This document shows positions 1-6,715 of a DNA stretch of 16,544 nucleotides, piece by piece. Location: assembly GCA_002402375.1 (NCBI GenBank), contig DHFT01000033.1:1-16544 (forward strand), given 5' to 3'. Origin of the DNA: Elusimicrobia bacterium UBA4817 (GTDB taxonomy: Bacteria > Elusimicrobiota > UBA8919). Under the pieces are notes generated by a model that searched no databases, was not told the DNA's origin, and was given only the letters and a program-made list of their open reading frames with translations. The translations under genes and the position numbers were made by a program. Numbering within the stretch: position 1 is the first letter of the stretch; each line of letters starts with the position of its first letter.

Positions 1-51
1 CTTGACTTCTAATAGGGAATCTCCCTTTCAACAATTTACGGTTCAACGCGA

Positions 52-1401
52 TTATACCGATTTTCCCATAGCATCCTGTGCCGCTAAAACAACCGGATAC
101 ATAGTGGGCGCACTGGTCAGATAAGGATGGGTCGCCATCTGCAAAGTTTCCAACTCGGTTATGGAAACCCTCTGTTGTATCGCCATGCCGATGATATTGA
201 TAATTTCGCCGGCGGAGATGCCTCCGGAAACCTGACCGCCCATAAGTATACCAGATGCTTTGGAAAAAATCAACTTAACTTTTATCCTGTTCGCGCCGGG
301 CAACGCTTTCGGATGTTTGTCCATACCCTCGGTATTGCCGACGATGATTTCAAATCCTTCTTTTTTGGCACTTGTTTCCGTTAGACCCGCCGAACCCAAA
401 ACCAAACCGTCTACATAAGTGGAATAGATGGCAATCGTTCCTTTGTTTTCACGGACAACTTTTAATTGATAAAGGTTCGCACCGGCAACCCGAGCCTCGG
501 CGGTAGCCGTTGATGCAAGCATAACAGCCGTTGTCCTGCGCGTGTAAAAATCCCGTTTACCCGCACAATCCCCGACGGCAAATATATCAAGGTCAACCGT
601 TCGCATATATTCATCAACCCATATACCTTTGCTCCGTCTCAAATCCAAACCGGCAGCCGTGGCTAATTTTGTATTTGGCACGGCCCCTATCCCCAGAATA
701 ACACTATCTATTTTTAACGATTCGCCATTTTCAAACCGGACGCCGTCAACTTTATTGCCGCCCAAAATTTCGGCGACCTTTGTATTAAGAAAAACCTTGG
801 CGCCTCTATTTTCAATTCTTTTTTCAACTAACAGAGAAAACTCCTCGTCAAAGGAATTCGCCAGCAAATGCGGTAATGTTTCAGCCAGATATACGTTAAG
901 ACCGGCAATTTTTGAAATCTCGTCCGCAAATTCCACTCCTATAAAACCACCGCCGATAATCAATACATTTTTTGACTTTTTAATTTCTTCAACGCATTTA
1001 TTAAGGTAATCCATGTCTTTGAATATCGGATAAACGCCCTTTTTATCAATACCGGGAATATTCGGGATTATGGGAGAAGAGCCGGCGGCTAAAACCAGTT
1101 TTTCATACACATACCCGTCCCCGTTTTTCGTTTCCACAATCTTTGACTGACGGTCTATTTTTATCGCTTCGTCCACTACTACTTTAATGTCACTTTTCTC
1201 CAAAGCATCCGTCCCTAAAACATTATCCTTGGGATTTTTTAAACTGGAAAACATATACGGGATGCCGCAGGGAATACATCCGTTAGCCACATTTTTAATA
1301 ACCAGAATATCCTTATCCGGATAATACCGGCGGGCCGTAATCGCGCAGACCATTCCCGCAGGACCCGCACCGACAACAAGTATGTCAACCTTTTTTTTCA
1401 T
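52..1401 (-). CDS. FAD-dependent NAD(P)H:disulfide oxidoreductase (NADH oxidase / CoA-disulfide reductase-like)
   Basis: A 449-residue two-dinucleotide-fold flavoprotein of the pyridine nucleotide-disulfide oxidoreductase family. The FAD-binding GAGPAG lies at residues 11-16, the NAD(P)H-binding GGGFIG at about 150-155, and the second FAD contact AVGDCAG at about 275-281. A C-terminal dimerisation domain follows, with a HPxLTSAPTM-like end. The N-terminal redox site reads CIPCGIPY: Cys45 matches the single catalytic Cys of NADH oxidases and CoA-disulfide reductases, and Cys42 adds a CxxC. Length is normal for the family. The ATG overlaps the stop of the upstream Cys-rich gene (ATGA), so translation is probably coupled. 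It ends a ferredoxin / DGC-protein / flavoprotein trio. The electron acceptor (O2, CoA disulfide, polysulfide or a protein thiol) cannot be read from sequence. Confidence 0.9.
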   Translation of the reverse strand: MKKKVDILVVGAGPAGMVCAITARRYYPDKDILVIKNVANGCIPCGIPYMFSSLKNPKDNVLGTDALEKSDIKVVVDEAIKIDRQSKIVETKNGDGYVYEKLVLAAGSSPIIPNIPGIDKKGVYPIFKDMDYLNKCVEEIKKSKNVLIIGGGFIGVEFADEISKIAGLNVYLAETLPHLLANSFDEEFSLLVEKRIENRGAKVFLNTKVAEILGGNKVDGVRFENGESLKIDSVILGIGAVPNTKLATAAGLDLRRSKGIWVDEYMRTVDLDIFAVGDCAGKRDFYTRRTTAVMLASTATAEARVAGANLYQLKVVRENKGTIAIYSTYVDGLVLGSAGLTETSAKKEGFEIIVGNTEGMDKHPKALPGANRIKVKLIFSKASGILMGGQVSGGISAGEIINIIGMAIQQRVSITELETLQMATHPYLTSAPTMYPVVLAAQDAMGKSV

Positions 1402-1766
1402 AAAATCTTTTTCACCTCTTTGTTGATAATGCCGTAGACCTTTTCCTCTAATTCCTTCAAAGGTAATTTTTTTTCCTTTTTGATGCCGAGTCGAGAGGTC
1501 AGTTCAAGGTAACTATCCACCGTCATTCCTTTGCTTTCAAAAAGTTTCTTGCCGCATTGAATGGCACAGGCGTCTATCAGAATACGTTTCCCGGAATTTT
1601 TTATAATTTCTCTGAACTTCCACGGAATTATAACCGCAGGGAGGCATCCGATTTTAACATCGTCGGGGTTTTCTTCCCATATCCTGATGCATACTTTGGA
1701 AGCAGCAACGCCGGTAGCACATCCACCGTAACAGGTAAAGAGCAAAAGTTTATAGAAATTAGACAT
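1398..1766 (-). CDS. DGC-type putative zinc-binding Cys-rich small protein
   Basis: A 122-residue soluble protein that resembles the DGC-domain family (putative zinc-binding, PF08859 by recollection). The visible pattern is an N-terminal FTCYGGCATG (Cys12, Cys16), Cys26, Cys41 and a central DACAIQCGKKL in which Asp65-Ala-Cys67 replaces the family's usual Asp-Gly-Cys and Cys71 is the following cysteine. No signal peptide or membrane segment is seen. Its start overlaps the upstream ferredoxin gene by 8 bases and its stop overlaps the flavoprotein start by 4, so the three are very likely co-translated. Family members have no firmly established biochemical role; a metal or thiol function is inferred from the cysteines. 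Confidence 0.75.
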   Translation of the reverse strand: MSNFYKLLLFTCYGGCATGVAASKVCIRIWEENPDDVKIGCLPAVIIPWKFREIIKNSGKRILIDACAIQCGKKLFESKGMTVDSYLELTSRLGIKKEKKLPLKELEEKVYGIINKEVKKIL

Positions 1767-2118
1767 TTTTTAACTTTTCCAGCCGTTCAATCGTCTTTTC
1801 GGCGATTTCTTTTTCATGTCTGAAATGACCGAGCATTCGCTTCAAACATTTATCTTTTTCTTCAACATTACCGAGATATTTTACGCAAAGTCCCATGGAT
1901 TTTTTTGTCTTTTCCACATTGGCATCTATATTTTCCTGCACCTTTTCGCTGTCGTGTCTTATGGCATCCTGCGGGCATATATTATGGCACACACCGCACC
2001 TGATACATTTTTCCATATCTATCATAGCGATAGAATCCGTCATAAAAATCGCCCCGACGGGACACTGTTCCACGCATGTTTCACAACCGGTACACTTTTC
2101 TTTATCAACCCAAGGCAT
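1759..2118 (-). CDS. 2x[4Fe-4S] ferredoxin with C-terminal helical extension
   Basis: A 119-residue protein whose first 55 residues are a classic bacterial dicluster ferredoxin: Cys9/12/15/19 and Cys38/41/44/48 in CxxCxxCxxxCP arrangements. Residues from about 56 on form a charged, probably alpha-helical extension with two extra cysteines (Cys78 and Cys91), which is not part of the minimal ferredoxin fold. A strong ribosome binding site (GGGGAGG) sits just upstream of the ATG. The gene leads the trio with the DGC-type protein and the FAD oxidoreductase, so it is a natural electron partner for that flavoenzyme (inference). The long tail may be a docking module. Confidence 0.9.
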   Translation of the reverse strand: MPWVDKEKCTGCETCVEQCPVGAIFMTDSIAMIDMEKCIRCGVCHNICPQDAIRHDSEKVQENIDANVEKTKKSMGLCVKYLGNVEEKDKCLKRMLGHFRHEKEIAEKTIERLEKLKNV

Positions 2119-2148
2119 TTTTCGCCTCCCCTTACCGAATTTATTCCT

Positions 2149-2358
2149 TTACAGATTACATGTACCCGACGAACAGGTCGGACAGGAGGGGGCGGAAGAC
2201 GAACCTTTGCCGGAACCCGCATTGAAAGAAGCGACCGTTCTCTGGATATTTTTACTCCCGCACTTTTCACATTTTAAATCTTTCCCGCTATCGTTAAGCC
2301 CGACGAGCAACTCAAAACTCTCACCGCAATTTTTACAAATATAAGTATAAATCGGCAT
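2149..2358 (-). CDS. FmdB-family zinc ribbon protein
   Basis: A 69-residue protein starting MPIYTYICKNCG, the typical beginning of FmdB-type putative regulatory zinc ribbons. The ribbon is Cys8-x2-Cys11 and Cys30-x2-Cys33. A Gly/Ser linker then leads to a Cys-rich tail (Cys59, Cys62, Cys67). The ATG at 2358 is chosen over an in-frame GTG 18 bases upstream because the GGAGGAGG ribosome binding site lies between them at ideal spacing. The name comes from proposed regulators near formamidase and formylmethanofuran dehydrogenase genes; the molecular role is unproven. A MITE-like element is inserted just upstream, between this gene and the RGG-ferredoxin gene. Confidence 0.85.
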   Translation of the reverse strand: MPIYTYICKNCGESFELLVGLNDSGKDLKCEKCGSKNIQRTVASFNAGSGKGSSSAPSCPTCSSGTCNL

Positions 2359-2384
2359 TTTTACCGCCTCCTCCACAACGATTA

Positions 2385-2502
2385 GGTATTGTCAAAACCA
2401 ACCACAGAAACGCGGAATTTAGGAAGCACTGAATTAAAAGATTTTTTCTGTGTCTCCGTTCTTCAGCGTTTCAGTGGTATTCATAAGATTTTTGACAGTA
2501 CC
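2385..2502. mobile_element. 118-bp MITE-like palindromic insertion with 8-9 bp target duplication
   Basis: The ends are inverted repeats: GGTATTGTCAAAACC at 2385-2399 and its near-complement ending TTTTGACAGTACC at 2490-2502 (one mismatch over 13 bases). Directly outside lie identical copies of AACGATTA (2377-2384 and 2503-2510), or CAACGATTA if the shared C is counted, which looks like a target-site duplication. Inside is a second inverted pair, ACCACAGAAACGC (2401-2413) and GCGTTTCAGTGGT (2466-2478). There is no transposase. The right-hand duplication contains the stop codon of the RGG-ferredoxin gene and the left one abuts the fmdB ribosome binding site. Removing element and duplication leaves a normal gap of about 23 bases. 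The ends recall IS6-type termini, but family assignment is uncertain. Confidence 0.8.
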
Positions 2503-2507
2503 AACGA

Positions 2508-2897
2508 TTACCTCATGACAATTGCTCCGTTCGGGCATCGTTCGGCACATATTCCGCAACCGGTACATTTATTTACATCAATCTCAGCAACATTGTCAAG
2601 TTTAATAGCACCAACCGGACAAACATCAACACATATTCCGCAACCGGTGCATTTTTCGGCATCAACATTCGCCTTTTTTTTTGACCGGGACGGGGTCGCG
2701 CCGGATTTCGCCGCACCGGTTCCGGTCCCTCTCCCTATACCTACACCGCGACCGGCGAAAATACCTCCGCCGAACATACCCATCCCTCCACCCATTCCCC
2801 GGCACGCACCTCTTCCCGCACCCATACCCCGACCGCCGCCTCTTCTGCCGGTCATCGGTCCTTTTCCTCTCGGTCCTGTTCCGTCTCCGAATGGCAT
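2508..2897 (-). CDS. Gly/Arg-rich (DUF5320-like) N-terminus fused to 2x[4Fe-4S] ferredoxin
   Basis: A 129-residue fusion. Residues 1-18 (MPFGDGTGPRGKGPMTGR) match the start typical of DUF5320-like proteins, and the low-complexity Gly/Arg/Met stretch runs to about residue 62. A basic linker (about 63-78) leads to a dicluster ferredoxin with Cys83/86/89/93 and Cys111/114/117/121. The ATG is preceded by AAAGGAGG at 8 bases spacing. The same RGG-type module occurs at the C-terminus of the NifX-like protein at 15292-15777 and in the protein at the right edge, which ties this gene to the distant part of the locus. The ferredoxin part is certain; the role of the Gly/Arg part (self-association, docking or metal-cluster protein interaction) is unknown. 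Confidence 0.9.
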   Translation of the reverse strand: MPFGDGTGPRGKGPMTGRRGGGRGMGAGRGACRGMGGGMGMFGGGIFAGRGVGIGRGTGTGAAKSGATPSRSKKKANVDAEKCTGCGICVDVCPVGAIKLDNVAEIDVNKCTGCGICAERCPNGAIVMR

Positions 2898-2935
2898 ATC
2901 AGTTGCCTCCTTTCACTTTACTGGTTCTGTAATTT

Positions 2936-3009
2936 ACCGCAGAGGCACAGAGTCCGCAGAGAAATGCATTTTGTCTTTCTCTCTTTCTTCCTCGGCGACG
3001 CGGCGAGTT
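2936..3009. repeat. Degenerate 'ACCGCAGAGGC' type palindromic repeat
   Basis: The left arm, ACCGCAGAGGCACAGAG at 2936-2952 and continuing to about 2964, has the GCAGAG-periodic character of a widespread family of dispersed palindromic elements. The expected complementary right arm (about 2977-3009, containing CTCGGCGACGCGGCGAG) matches only about half of the positions when reverse-complemented, so the element is decayed or a chimera of two types. It abuts the better-preserved repeat at 3028-3108. Confidence 0.45.
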
Positions 3010-3027
3010 CATTTTTTTATACCTTGG

Positions 3028-3108
3028 AACCACAAATACACACAGATGAACACAGATTTTTTATTTCTAAATAATTTTATCTGCGTCCCTCTGCGTTCAT
3101 CTGCGGTT
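3028..3108. repeat. 81-bp palindromic (hairpin-forming) dispersed repeat
   Basis: The left arm (3028-3057, beginning AACCACAAATACACACAG) is a long imperfect inverted repeat of the right arm (3079-3108, ending GTTCATCTGCGGTT). Most mismatches are A/G differences that would still pair as G-U in RNA. The centre is AT-rich. Each arm is made of short GAACACAGAT-like units. Similar sequence TTCATTTTTTTA (3008-3019) and TTCATTTTTTA (3108-3118) flanks it exactly 100 bases apart and could be a target duplication, but it is low-complexity. Transcribed on either strand it gives a strong hairpin. Confidence 0.75.
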
Positions 3109-3120
3109 TCATTTTTTAGA

Positions 3121-3195
3121 TTACACTACCACTTTACTATTTTTGAACATCTTCAAAAGTTTAAGGAATTTTTTCATATCTCTGAATGTATTCAT
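3121..3195 (-). CDS. Possible 24-residue basic peptide ORF (hypothetical)
   Basis: An ATG at 3195 opens 24 codons of a Lys/Leu/Phe-rich peptide beginning MNTFRDMKKFLKLLK and ending in TAA at 3121-3123. It lies 14 bases after the stop of the membrane-protein gene. The upstream sequence (GAAAGAGAAA) is a weak purine-rich ribosome binding site at best. It may be chance, or the remaining start of a gene lost when the adjacent repeats arrived. No family recognised. Confidence 0.2.
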   Translation of the reverse strand: MNTFRDMKKFLKLLKMFKNSKVVV

Positions 3196-3209
3196 TTTCT
3201 CTTTCGGGA

Positions 3210-3833
3210 TTAGACATTTTTGTCAACCTCATCCTTCACAAACAATAACGGGAATACTATATCGCTGACGCAACAGGGAATCCATACGGAAACAAAAAGA
3301 AATAAAAAAACGGCGATATATGAAAGCAGATTTAACGGCGAACCGATAGCCATTATTATGTGAAAAAGCGATGCCCATGTACTTATTAAGACATGTGCCG
3401 CATGCGGAAATTTGGTCGCAGGTTTAAAATATGCTATTAAAATACCTATGAGCGCCAGAGGATTGACCAGCCACCATTTTTCAATGAATCCCAGATGAAT
3501 TTTTCTATTGGGCATATCTAAAAGAATCTCGCCCAGATAAGGAATTACCGAATCGCTTAAAGTCGCAATGCCGACGGAACCGACATATCCGATGAAAAGC
3601 AGTAAAAAGATATTGCATTTCCGCCTTGCCATGCCGCACTTATGAATTTCATACATCGCGGCGGTAACCAGTGCGCTTAAAAGGACATGAACGGGATGGA
3701 GTACGTAAAAAATATTATATGAAACTCCGGCAGGCAGTTTCTGAAAAAGGAACATAACCGCTATTCCGGTAAACGCTCCGAATATAGTGAACGGGGCATG
3801 ATTTTTCAACTCTTTGATAATCTGATTTAACAT
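3210..3833 (-). CDS. Unrecognised polytopic membrane protein, His-rich
   Basis: A 207-residue protein with about five to six hydrophobic segments (roughly 14-30, 42-60, 74-92, 121-136, 147-165, 168-195). It is unusual in carrying many histidines in or beside membrane segments: His12, His46 and His49 (HPVH), His64, His113, His144, His147 and His158. It also has paired cysteines near the C-terminus (IPCCVSD) and an acidic TLSDS motif at about 91-95. This pattern is compatible with metal or heme ligation or transport, but I recognise no family. The ATG has a good GGAGG ribosome binding site. It follows two methyltransferase genes 18 bases downstream and probably shares their transcript. Confidence 0.8.
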   Translation of the reverse strand: MLNQIIKELKNHAPFTIFGAFTGIAVMFLFQKLPAGVSYNIFYVLHPVHVLLSALVTAAMYEIHKCGMARRKCNIFLLLFIGYVGSVGIATLSDSVIPYLGEILLDMPNRKIHLGFIEKWWLVNPLALIGILIAYFKPATKFPHAAHVLISTWASLFHIIMAIGSPLNLLSYIAVFLFLFVSVWIPCCVSDIVFPLLFVKDEVDKNV

Positions 3834-3851
3834 AATCTGCCTCCGAGCCGG

Positions 3852-4484
3852 TTATTCCGGATTTTTACTGCATATTAGAACCCAGTGGTATTGCTCTTCG
3901 TAACTCTCAATTTTGTAACCGTTTTTAGCAAGAAAGGAATATATGTGAGCCCGACCGGGCCCGATATCCTCGTGAACCCGCCCTTCATTTTTATGAACCT
4001 CGCCGACGACAGCCATACCCTTTTCATTGAAATCGGCCAAGAGCAATTTCCCGTTCTTGCATAAAACCCTGCTCATTTCCGACAGAACTCTGTCAACGGA
4101 CTTTATATGATGAAAAGAGTTCACGCAAACGATATTGTTAAAACTTTTATCGGGAAAATCCAATTTTTCCGCATCCATTTCGTAAAAAACGACTTTTGAA
4201 AGCAGGTTTTCATATACGAGATTCAATGCGGATTTCTTCAACGACTCCGCATCTTTGTCAACCGCCGTTATTTTATAACCCGCTTTTGCAAGAGTAACGG
4301 TCATATCGCCGCTCCCCGTGCCTACTTCCAGAATACTGCCGGACAGTTCACCGGCTTTCCGGAGAATAAACTCCCTGCCGACGGCAAAATCAAAACCTTT
4401 TTCTTTATAGATATTGCGTCTTTCTACATAAATGCGATGATTTTCCTCTATATCTCTTTCCGTCACCACGGGTGAATATAACAT
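3852..4484 (-). CDS. Class I SAM-dependent methyltransferase
   Basis: A 210-residue Rossmann-fold methyltransferase. Motif I LEVGTGSGD is at 52-60, the acidic residue at the end of strand beta2 is Asp76 (AVDKD), and the motif near 104-110 (DAEKLDF) precedes FNNIVCVNSFHHI at about 115-127, the usual UbiE/Methyltransf_11 pattern. Roughly 48 N-terminal residues precede the SAM site. The C-terminal part has several His/Glu residues (VHKNEGRVHEDIGPGRAH). The start overlaps the preceding methyltransferase stop by one base (TAATG) and has no separate ribosome binding site, so it depends on coupling. The substrate is unknown; it need not be related to that of the neighbour, whose sequence is quite different. 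Confidence 0.88.
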   Translation of the reverse strand: MLYSPVVTERDIEENHRIYVERRNIYKEKGFDFAVGREFILRKAGELSGSILEVGTGSGDMTVTLAKAGYKITAVDKDAESLKKSALNLVYENLLSKVVFYEMDAEKLDFPDKSFNNIVCVNSFHHIKSVDRVLSEMSRVLCKNGKLLLADFNEKGMAVVGEVHKNEGRVHEDIGPGRAHIYSFLAKNGYKIESYEEQYHWVLICSKNPE

Positions 4485-5116
4485 TATTTTAACCTTTCTC
4501 CGGCAATAACGGTAAAACCGCCGGGATTTATGCCCTTTTTCGGTTTTTCTATTTTTTTGATATTTTCGGGTAATTGAAAAACCGTTTGAAAAATACGGAC
4601 TTTCCCGAAATTGTGTTTTTTCAGTAATTTAACAACTTCATCCGTTGAAAAAAAATTCGCATATCTGTAAAACTTGTGTCCCTGTTTTTTTTCTTTCAGA
4701 TAAAACCGGCCCAAAAAACTGTTTTTGTCAACGATACCGAGGATTATTTTCCCGTTGTCTTTAAGCACCCTGCCTGATTCCGCTATTACGCTACCCGGAT
4801 TTTTTACGAAACAAAGCGTAATCGCAATCAAAACAAAATCAAAACTCTTGTCCTTAAACGGCAATTTTTCACCGATTCCGTGATAAGTTTTTACACCCCG
4901 CTTCTTTGCAATTTTCAGCATCTTTGCCGACGGGTCTATGCCGTATTTTATTTCAAGCGGCACGGCGAACCTGCCCGTTCCGACGCCGATTTCCAGTCCT
5001 TTCCCTTTTTTCGGAATCGCTTTTTTTAATGCCTCTACTTCGGACAGATAGGCAAATTTGTGCCTTTCGTACCAGCCGTCATACTCTTTGAAGTTAATAT
5101 CAAAAATAGTATTCAT
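4484..5116 (-). CDS. Class I SAM-dependent methyltransferase (YDGWYE N-terminus)
   Basis: A 210-residue protein with motif I LEIGVGTGRF at 41-50, Asp61 (GIDPS) as probable ribose contact, and IGEKLPFKDKSFDFVLI at about 81-97, typical of Methyltransf_11 enzymes. The N-terminal helix YDGWYERHKFAYLSEVEAL is a feature shared with the broken copy found at 6716-6826. Its ATG overlaps the stop of the TlpA-like gene (ATGA). The substrate is unknown. Closeness to thiol-redox and metal-cofactor genes may suggest a small-molecule or chalcogen/metalloid substrate, but nothing in the sequence proves this. Confidence 0.88.
   Translation of the reverse strand: MNTIFDINFKEYDGWYERHKFAYLSEVEALKKAIPKKGKGLEIGVGTGRFAVPLEIKYGIDPSAKMLKIAKKRGVKTYHGIGEKLPFKDKSFDFVLIAITLCFVKNPGSVIAESGRVLKDNGKIILGIVDKNSFLGRFYLKEKKQGHKFYRYANFFSTDEVVKLLKKHNFGKVRIFQTVFQLPENIKKIEKPKKGINPGGFTVIAGERLK
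5035..5071. repeat. 37-base direct repeat, copy 2 (intact methyltransferase)
   Basis: Partner of 6745-6781. It lies within the 5' part of the methyltransferase gene. Homologous exchange between the copies would delete trx-ccdA-tlpA or create hybrid genes. Confidence 0.85.
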
Positions 5117-5706
5117 AATTTTAACAGGGCTTTGATTTTATTCTCAAATACTTCTTTAGGACGATAACCGACTATGGTTTCTTTTATGTCTCCGTTTTGA
5201 GCAATAATAAAAGTTGTCGGTATTCCCCTTATTCCGCCGTAATCTGCAACCACTTTGTTGTTCCCTATAACAATCGGATAATTCACCTGCATTTTTTCTA
5301 TGAATTTTTTAACATTTCCGGGGTCGCCTTCGTCCAGACAAACACCGATAATCGCCAGTTTGTCGTTATATTCATTCTGTAATTGGACAAAAGACGGAAT
5401 TTCCGCTTTGCAGGGCGGACACCATGTCGCCCAGAAATCCAGAATAATCAACTTGCCTCTGACATCAGAAAGGGTCAAAGTTCCGCCGTCTATTTTTGGC
5501 AAAGTAAAGTCAGGTGCATCGCCCCAGGTTTTCTCCGCTATTTTTTTCTTTTCTATGGGTACAACGGTAGTTGCACATCTTTTTCCAATATCAAAATTTG
5601 TCTCGCTTTTTTCCTGTTTTTTTTCTGGTTCCCTTTGCTCCATCTTTCCTTTACAAGCACTGAACAATACCGCAAAACCGATTAAAATTACCATAAGTTT
5701 TTTCAT
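5113..5706 (-). CDS. TlpA/ResA-like thiol-disulfide oxidoreductase lipoprotein
   Basis: A 197-residue exported thioredoxin-fold protein. Residues 1-18 form a lipoprotein signal (MKKL, hydrophobic core, LFSAC with Cys18 as the likely lipidated residue). A charged Glu/Lys linker runs to about residue 36. The thioredoxin domain starts near APDFTLP (64-70), with active site WCPPC (Cys96, Cys99) and cis-Pro region RGIPTTF. An extra Cys44 lies in the linker. It would act outside the cytoplasmic membrane, reducing disulfides or apocytochromes with electrons delivered by the adjacent CcdA. Start and stop both overlap neighbours by 4 bases. Confidence 0.92.
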   Translation of the reverse strand: MKKLMVILIGFAVLFSACKGKMEQREPEKKQEKSETNFDIGKRCATTVVPIEKKKIAEKTWGDAPDFTLPKIDGGTLTLSDVRGKLIILDFWATWCPPCKAEIPSFVQLQNEYNDKLAIIGVCLDEGDPGNVKKFIEKMQVNYPIVIGNNKVVADYGGIRGIPTTFIIAQNGDIKETIVGYRPKEVFENKIKALLKL

Positions 5707-6392
5707 AGTATTCTCCCGAACAAAACTAATACGCCTACAACAATAAGTAATATTCCGGTTGAGAGTGATATTATCCGAAGATACTTTCCTAATTTAGTGA
5801 ATAGTTTCATAATTTTACTCACAGCCAAACCCGTAATTAAAAATGGCAGACCCAATCCGAGAGAGTAACTGCTTAATAGCAATACGCCCTGTGATAAAGT
5901 TTTTTTTGTCGCAGCAAGAGTTAAAATTGAGCCGAGTATTGGCCCTATACAGGGAGTCCAACCGATTGCGAATGTAATGCCTATAATAAAAGAACCGAAG
6001 CCGCCCAACATCGGTTTATTTTTGAGATGGATTTTTTTTTCATATTCCAGATATTTTATTTTGAACAATCCGACAATATGCAATCCGAAAATGATGATGA
6101 CTACACCGCCGACTATTCTTAATATCTTTTGACTTTTTATTAAAAAGTTTCCCACTGGACCGGCAGAGGCACCCAAAGATACAAATACAATAGAAAATCC
6201 CAAAATAAACAGAATAATTTCTTTTAAAGCTTTTTTTGGAGCATTCCGGTTTTCACCGAGATTTTTTAATTCATCTATTGACAAACCGGTAATAAAGCAC
6301 AGGTAGACCGGAATCAACGGCAGAATGCACGGTGAAAAAAATGACACCAGCCCGGAAAAAAAAGCAATTATAACAGAAATATGTTGTTCCAT
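5703..6392 (-). CDS. ccdA: CcdA-type transmembrane thiol electron transporter
   Basis: A 229-residue, six-membrane-segment protein of the CcdA / DsbD-beta family. Its two redox cysteines lie in the family motifs SPCILPLIPVY (Cys22) and GWTPCIGPILGS (Cys148). It moves electrons from cytoplasmic thioredoxin across the membrane to extracytoplasmic thiol proteins. Both partners are adjacent: thioredoxin is 3 bases upstream and the TlpA-like lipoprotein overlaps its end by 4 bases. The arrangement forms a complete inward-to-outward thiol relay. No cytochrome c (CxxCH) or ResB/CcsA genes are in the window, so the final client is unknown. Confidence 0.93.
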   Translation of the reverse strand: MEQHISVIIAFFSGLVSFFSPCILPLIPVYLCFITGLSIDELKNLGENRNAPKKALKEIILFILGFSIVFVSLGASAGPVGNFLIKSQKILRIVGGVVIIIFGLHIVGLFKIKYLEYEKKIHLKNKPMLGGFGSFIIGITFAIGWTPCIGPILGSILTLAATKKTLSQGVLLLSSYSLGLGLPFLITGLAVSKIMKLFTKLGKYLRIISLSTGILLIVVGVLVLFGRIL

Positions 6393-6395
6393 ATT

Positions 6396-6713
6396 CTAAA
6401 TGTACAGTTTTATTTTCTCTTCTATATTTTTTTTAGGGGTTACTCCGACAATATTTTCTACCGCTTTACCGTTTTTAAATATCATCAAAGTTGGAATAGC
6501 CATAACAGTATATGCCGATGCTGTTTCCGGTGCTTCGTCAACATTCAACTTTCCAACTTTTAGTTTCCCCTGATATTCACTGGCGATTTCTTCTACTATC
6601 GGTGCCACCATATTACAGGGACCGCACCACGGTGCCCAGAAATCCACCAATGCCGGCAACTCCGATTCAAGAATTTCTTTCTTGAAATTTTCGTCTGTTA
6701 ACTTAATCTCCAT
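6396..6713 (-). CDS. trxA: Thioredoxin
   Basis: A 105-residue canonical thioredoxin with active site WCGPC (Cys30, Cys33), buried Asp24 in LVDFW and cis-Pro74 in AIPTLMIF. It is a cytoplasmic disulfide reductant and the presumed electron donor for CcdA, whose gene starts 3 bases after its stop. A strong AGGAGGTGA ribosome binding site precedes the ATG and overlaps the end of a relic ORF (6716-6826). Confidence 0.96.
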   Translation of the reverse strand: MEIKLTDENFKKEILESELPALVDFWAPWCGPCNMVAPIVEEIASEYQGKLKVGKLNVDEAPETASAYTVMAIPTLMIFKNGKAVENIVGVTPKKNIEEKIKLYI

Positions 6714-6715
6714 TT

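Larger units (their letters stand above)
2898..3209. other. 312-base repeat-rich spacer
   Basis: This is the longest stretch without a convincing gene. From right to left it holds a possible 24-codon ORF (3121-3195), a hairpin repeat (3028-3108), a degenerate relative of such repeats (about 2936-3009) and the ribosome binding site of the RGG-ferredoxin gene (about 2906-2911). No clear intrinsic terminator with a T-run in the transcribed direction and no convincing promoter were found, so whether transcription reads through from the membrane-protein gene is open. Confidence 0.6.

Noticed and set aside
14..26. Short palindrome AGGGAATCTCCCT as terminator after the flavoprotein gene
   Set aside because: A 5-bp stem with a 3-base loop and no T-run is too weak. 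It is more likely part of the spacer or the next gene's ribosome binding site.
2389..3213. Long plus-strand open frame (274 codons) rich in Pro/Ser/His
   Set aside because: It is the antisense of the Gly/Arg-rich ferredoxin gene and runs through the repeat spacer and MITE. The composition is the mirror of GC-rich glycine codons and no domain is recognisable.
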